Shown here: piece after piece, positions 6,601-8,336 of the stretch
How positions within the stretch are numbered: position 1 is the first letter of the stretch
Layout of the letters: each line of letters begins with the position of its first letter
Assembly (NCBI GenBank): GCA_913050545.1
Contig: CAJWZY010000080.1
Location: 1-8,336, forward strand
DNA length: 8,336 nt
Direction of reading: 5' to 3'
From: an uncultured bacterium
GTDB lineage: Bacteria; Planctomycetota; UBA8108
Made by a program: the position numbers and the translations under genes
The notes under the pieces: generated by a model
Told to the model about the DNA's origin: nothing
Seen by the model: the letters and a program-made list of their open reading frames with translations, nothing else
Database searches by the model: none

Positions 6601-7326
6601 AACCTGCGGGTTGGCGACCTCGAACTCATACCGAATATAGGCCGTTGCATTGATTCGGTACATTCCCGTCTCGAGATCCGTCCCGATCAGGGGGTCATAG
6701 CCGGCGCTGCTGCCGCCTTCAAAACCGACACCCGAGACGCCGGCGGTCCAGCCACTGTCATCGAAATCAGGAGCCCGCCAGAGATCACCGATGACATCTC
6801 CAACCGGGACGATAGCCCTGACCGTGGCACCCTCTCCGAGCAGAATCGAAAAGGTCGAGTCGGTCGCCATTCCATAGGATGCGTTCTCGAGCTGTTCGGG
6901 GATTTCTGTATACCCGGAAACAACGGTCGATCCATCCGGGGTGATCAGGACAAGTATCTCTCCCCCGTTCCTCTCGATGCTGAAATTCGTGTGGAGCTCG
7001 GAGTTCGGATTCCGGCGATCCTTTCCCGACGCAAAGACGACCAGGAACCTGCCCGGCTCCAGGGTGACAGCAGGGAACTCCCACTTGGCCAGCTCCTCGA
7101 TACTGTCAGTCAGGAAATACCCCTCGAGATTGACCGCAGACTCCCCCGCGTTGAATATTTCTACCCAGTCAGGATACTCGTTGTCTTCATCGGCAATCGT
7201 CGTCTCGTTGAAGGCCTGGAATTCAGTGATCAGCAGACCCTGCGCATCAACCCTGCCTGCAGAGGCTATGACGGTAAATAAGAAAGCAATTAACAGGCCT
7301 CTCAGCCCGGTTTGAAGCGGATTCAT
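3622..7326 (-). CDS. Exported multidomain CotH-kinase/lamin-tail protein with dockerin-like C-terminus
   Basis: This is a 1234-residue exported protein. Modules in order are a signal peptide (1-28, cleavage likely after 'RVDA'), lamin-tail domain 1 (about 30-145, 'LLITEFQAFN'), and a galactose-binding-like region (about 165-337, 'MKYDDGFAAFLNGELV'). Then come a chitobiase C-terminal-like domain (about 368-444, 'VIRYTTDGSVPDSSS'), the CotH-type kinase fold (about 455-860), a second chitobiase-like domain (about 872-948, 'YYTLDGSDP'), lamin-tail domain 2 (about 953-1130), and two EF-hand/dockerin-like repeats (1145-1166 and 1189-1210). CotH landmarks are 'FKRRGSST' (502-509), 'SYWGVYVFMEKI' (592-603), 'GGYIMKIDR' (627-635), 'NVDAFRLSGYMFKDR' (710-724) and 'GPVWDFDRTMG' (731-741) with the metal-binding-type D735/D737. 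CotH proteins phosphorylate spore-coat proteins in Bacillus; here the target is unknown and activity is unproven. The calcium loops are D1145-D1147-D1149-D1156 and D1189-D1191-S1193-D1200. The start is ATG 7326 with AGGA six bases upstream. A cell-surface or secreted role is inferred. Confidence 0.93.
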   Translation of the reverse strand: MNPLQTGLRGLLIAFLFTVIASAGRVDAQGLLITEFQAFNETTIADEDNEYPDWVEIFNAGESAVNLEGYFLTDSIEELAKWEFPAVTLEPGRFLVVFASGKDRRNPNSELHTNFSIERNGGEILVLITPDGSTVVSGYTEIPEQLENASYGMATDSTFSILLGEGATVRAIVPVGDVIGDLWRAPDFDDSGWTAGVSGVGFEGGSSAGYDPLIGTDLETGMYRINATAYIRYEFEVANPQVLDLLTLEMKYDDGFAAFLNGELVASANSEAPGALTWDSDATRSHSDRLAVEYEEFDISERISGLRSGRNVLAIHGLNTSQTSNDFLIFPRLRAVEVGEIQPQVRQYFDVPSPGAPNNQGFAEVAEKPAFSRESGAYTGSPTVELSTESESAVIRYTTDGSVPDSSSTLYTRPITVSGAIEISARSFEVGKLPSPTKKETYLLLHSSVSNFSSNIPVVVINTFGRTIGDTWTEGYALIVEPGEDGRARMTNEPHYIGKSAFKRRGSSTGGRQKLSFSFEARNSEGEDKDVQIFGFPEESDYVMYGPYNFDRALMRNALMYELSNQAGRWAARPRFVECYLHTRSGAISSTSYWGVYVFMEKIKRGEGRVDIAKITQQDNTVPEVSGGYIMKIDRLDPGDAGLNGAGGQRLGWVEPKERERTNQQGAWLASYCNSMRATLNPNTIVDNDGQYIDVGSWIDHHILNVYPKNVDAFRLSGYMFKDRDGPLHMGPVWDFDRTMGCADDGRAADPVSWNNSGGDGGTRYFQFGWYSPLFGNQPPTGSSAWARAYRLRWGQLRSGALSNDNVMAVIDEWAAILNESATRNFNKWSGVRPRFGSFQGEVNHLKSWLTRRGDWMDSQLPVPVPTPELAPGGGLVDSGSQVEITVDSPEASLYYTLDGSDPRSGNNPSAAATLYNGPLTITGNTVVNVRARYEQSVWSSLVTATYVTSIPALTITELMYDPLAPTEIEDPDDEFSVTNMEFIELKNVGDEEVALTGVRFGRGVTFDFSDALVDTLGPGQVGVIVNEPAAFIARYGEDVLILGEYRGSLSNRAETIQLRGPLDQPIFEFRYDFSWYPLTNDQFTNDQGEVVVGGHSLVNVNPDAPVESLGEMASWRPSEFRLGNPGVHPGGDPEPVGGLQLGGDLDQDGGLSITDAVILLRFLFQADGIRLPCGENGIEDEGNSSLLDNDGSGSVNITDAVQMLSFLFQGGGPPALGTECVRIIGCPDVCVAE

Positions 7327-7342
7327 TTCATTTCCTGCAGGT

Positions 7343-7382
7343 AAGCCGAAAAAAGGAAAACAGCCGCAAAATTTAAGCGGCT
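7343..7382 (-). promoter_or_regulatory. Terminator-like hairpin with alternative pairing in the CotH leader
   Basis: On the minus strand AGCCGC (7382-7377) and GCGGCT (7367-7362) form a 6-bp stem with a nine-base loop, followed by GTTTTCCTTTTTT, which is the shape of a weak intrinsic terminator. Immediately after comes CGGCTT (7348-7343), which pairs perfectly with AAGCCG (7383-7378), the same 5' arm shifted by one base. The two hairpins are mutually exclusive and sit 17-56 bases upstream of the CotH ATG. This layout resembles a transcription attenuator. The stem is short, so it may equally be nothing. Confidence 0.3.
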
Positions 7383-7422
7383 TGCAAGTTCGCCAAAGAC
7401 CCTAATTAAAGTCATCCCAACT

Positions 7423-7438
7423 TATTCTATTCTATACT
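7423..7438 (+). promoter_or_regulatory. AT-rich tract, possible -10 region for recQ
   Basis: The tract contains TATTCT (7423-7428) and TATACT (7433-7438), both close to a -10 box, about 145-160 bp before the recQ start. No good -35 element lies at 16-18 bp spacing, so the assignment is weak. Its presence in the only AT-rich stretch between the divergent genes is the main support. Confidence 0.22.
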
Positions 7439-7516
7439 ACTGCCCACTGATTCGTCGAAAAAAGGTAAAAGACGGCCTCGTATACAGGGAACGGAACCCC
7501 TTACTATCTGGGCAGT

Positions 7517-7533
7517 TGCGTCCGACAGACGCA
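7517..7533 (+). other. Short hairpin in the recQ leader
   Basis: TGCGTC (7517-7522) and GACGCA (7528-7533) form a perfect 6-bp stem around a five-base loop, extendable by one T-G wobble. No T-run follows, so it is not an intrinsic terminator. It ends about 50 bases upstream of the recQ ATG. The function is unknown and chance is possible. Confidence 0.2.
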
Positions 7534-7582
7534 GACCTGGCTGAGCCGATGTGTGAAGCCCACCTGGGAATAGAAAAAACAA

Positions 7583-8336
7583 ATGCAGGATAAATTATTA
7601 CCCATCCTGGAGGATCGTTTTGGCCTCGCGGACTTCTACCCACTCCAGGGGGAGATCATCCGCCATGTCATGCAGGGGAGCCATGCCCTTGTCGTCATGC
7701 CCACAGGATCCGGCAAGAGCCTGTGTTTTCAGTTTCCAGCCCTGGCCCTGGAAGCTGCAGGAGTCACCCTCGTCTTCAGTCCACTCATCGCACTGATGGA
7801 GGACCAGGTGGCTGTGTTGAAAAAGAAAGGGATCGCCGCCGAATACATCAACTCAACGCTCAACAGCAGAACGCGCAGCCAGCGTTATGAAGCCCTCGCA
7901 AAGGGCGAGTACGAATTGATCTATGCGACCCCCGAGCGCATGTACAAGGAGGAATTCAGACAGGCTCTCGAAGATGTCCCGGGAGGAGTCAAGCTGCTTG
8001 CCATCGATGAGGCTCATTGCATCACCAAGTGGGGACACGACTTCAGGCCTGCCTACAGTGAAATCGGTGAATTCAGGAAACTGCTGGGTTACCCCCAGAC
8101 CATTGCACTGACGGCAACGGCTACCCGCCAGGTAAGAGCTGACATCAGGGAGGTGCTGGAACTGGATGAAACCGAGCTAAAGCTTTTCGCAGAGGGAATC
8201 GACCGCCCCAATCTCGAGCTCAAGGCGGAGGAGGTCTGGTCCGACTCGGAAAAATCTGATCGAATTCTCGAGCTGGCGAAAGCCGGCGGCACCGGAATCG
8301 TCTATTACTCCCTGATCAAGAAACTGGAGCAGCATG
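7583..8336 (+). CDS. recQ: RecQ-family ATP-dependent DNA helicase, N-terminal part (cut by right edge)
   Basis: RecQ helicases unwind DNA 3' to 5' using ATP in recombination and replication repair. The visible 251 residues cover RecA-like domain 1 and the start of domain 2. Motif 0 is 'FGLADFYPLQ' (13-22, with Y where R is usual). Walker A is 'PTGSGKS' (40-46), motif Ia 'FSPLIALMEDQV' (65-76) and motif Ib 'YATPERM' (114-120). Motif II is 'DEAH' (142-145) followed by the RecQ-specific aromatic loop 'CITKWGHDFRPAY' (146-158), motif III is 'ALTATAT' (175-181), and 'GIVYYSLIKKLEQ' (238-250) is motif IV. The zinc-binding/RQC and HRDC parts would lie beyond the edge. The start is ATG 7583, the first start after an in-frame TAG at 7571; the ribosome site is poor (only an A-rich stretch). 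It is transcribed divergently from the CotH gene. 'ITKW' replaces the common 'ISQW', a mild deviation that could mean a RecQ-like paralogue and not the main RecQ. Confidence 0.93.
   Translation, partial: MQDKLLPILEDRFGLADFYPLQGEIIRHVMQGSHALVVMPTGSGKSLCFQFPALALEAAGVTLVFSPLIALMEDQVAVLKKKGIAAEYINSTLNSRTRSQRYEALAKGEYELIYATPERMYKEEFRQALEDVPGGVKLLAIDEAHCITKWGHDFRPAYSEIGEFRKLLGYPQTIALTATATRQVRADIREVLELDETELKLFAEGIDRPNLELKAEEVWSDSEKSDRILELAKAGGTGIVYYSLIKKLEQH

Larger units (their letters stand above)
7327..7582. promoter_or_regulatory. Divergent intergenic region between the CotH gene and recQ
   Basis: These 256 bp lie between two divergent starts and contain no supported gene. The middle (about 7400-7440) is an AT-rich tract, the CotH side holds alternative hairpins with a T-run (7343-7382), and the recQ side holds a short hairpin (7517-7533). 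Short minus-strand frames crossing 7437-7643 show no family features and run antisense into recQ. Confidence 0.55.

Noticed and set aside
7437..7643. 68-codon minus-strand frame between the CotH gene and recQ
   Set aside because: There are no conserved features. It is partly antisense to recQ and begins inside it.
1..8336. CRISPR arrays, tRNA/rRNA genes, transposases, prophage or defence systems
   Set aside because: Looked for by eye on both strands. No spaced direct repeats, cloverleaf, terminal inverted repeats or recognisable nuclease, toxin or recombinase were found. RecQ alone is a housekeeping helicase and does not indicate a defence island.

Overview
The window reads as two pieces of different origin joined near position 800-850. 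From about 850 to the right edge it looks like a Planctomycetota-type (PVC group) genome of medium-high GC. The evidence is an FGly-type secreted sulfatase, a large exported CotH/lamin-tail protein ending in the dockerin-like pair 'ITDAVxLLxFLF' common in uncultured planctomycetes, and loosely packed genes in alternating orientation. The first ~800 bases have higher GC (about 65-70% in the lines counted by eye) and almost always G or C at third codon positions, more like a marine actinobacterium. That assignment is inference.

Layout. 2-514 (+) is the C-terminal part of a TPR protein, cut by the left edge. 463-~850 (-) is a high-GC3 reading frame that I cannot name. It converges on the TPR gene, overlaps its 3' end, and loses its own 5' end at the suspected junction. 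~820-1594 (+) is the C-terminal barrel part of an enolase-superfamily (mandelate racemase/muconate lactonizing-like) protein whose N-terminal domain is missing. 1581-3026 (-) is a secreted sulfatase whose 3' end overlaps the enolase gene by 14 bp. 3027-3292 is a divergent promoter region with a structured leader for the next gene. 3293-3604 (+) is translation initiation factor IF-1 with an unusual lysine-rich N-terminal extension. 3622-7326 (-) is a 1234-residue exported protein with lamin-tail, galactose-binding-like, chitobiase-C, CotH-kinase and dockerin-like modules. 7327-7582 is a second divergent regulatory region. 7583-8336 (+) is the N-terminal 251 residues of a RecQ-family helicase, cut by the right edge.

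How the genes fit together. The sulfatase, the enolase-type protein and the CotH/LTD protein suit a marine polysaccharide degrader that removes sulfate from glycans, processes sugar acids and displays large modular surface proteins. No two neighbouring genes form a co-directional operon, so this is genomic co-occurrence and not a demonstrated pathway. infA and recQ are housekeeping genes set between these accessory genes. I found no CRISPR array, transposase, tRNA, rRNA or recognisable defence or mobile system. The observations most worth checking are the composition break at ~800-850, the lysine-rich extension and structured leader of IF-1, the non-canonical active-site positions of the enolase-type protein, and the alternative hairpins in the leader of the CotH protein.
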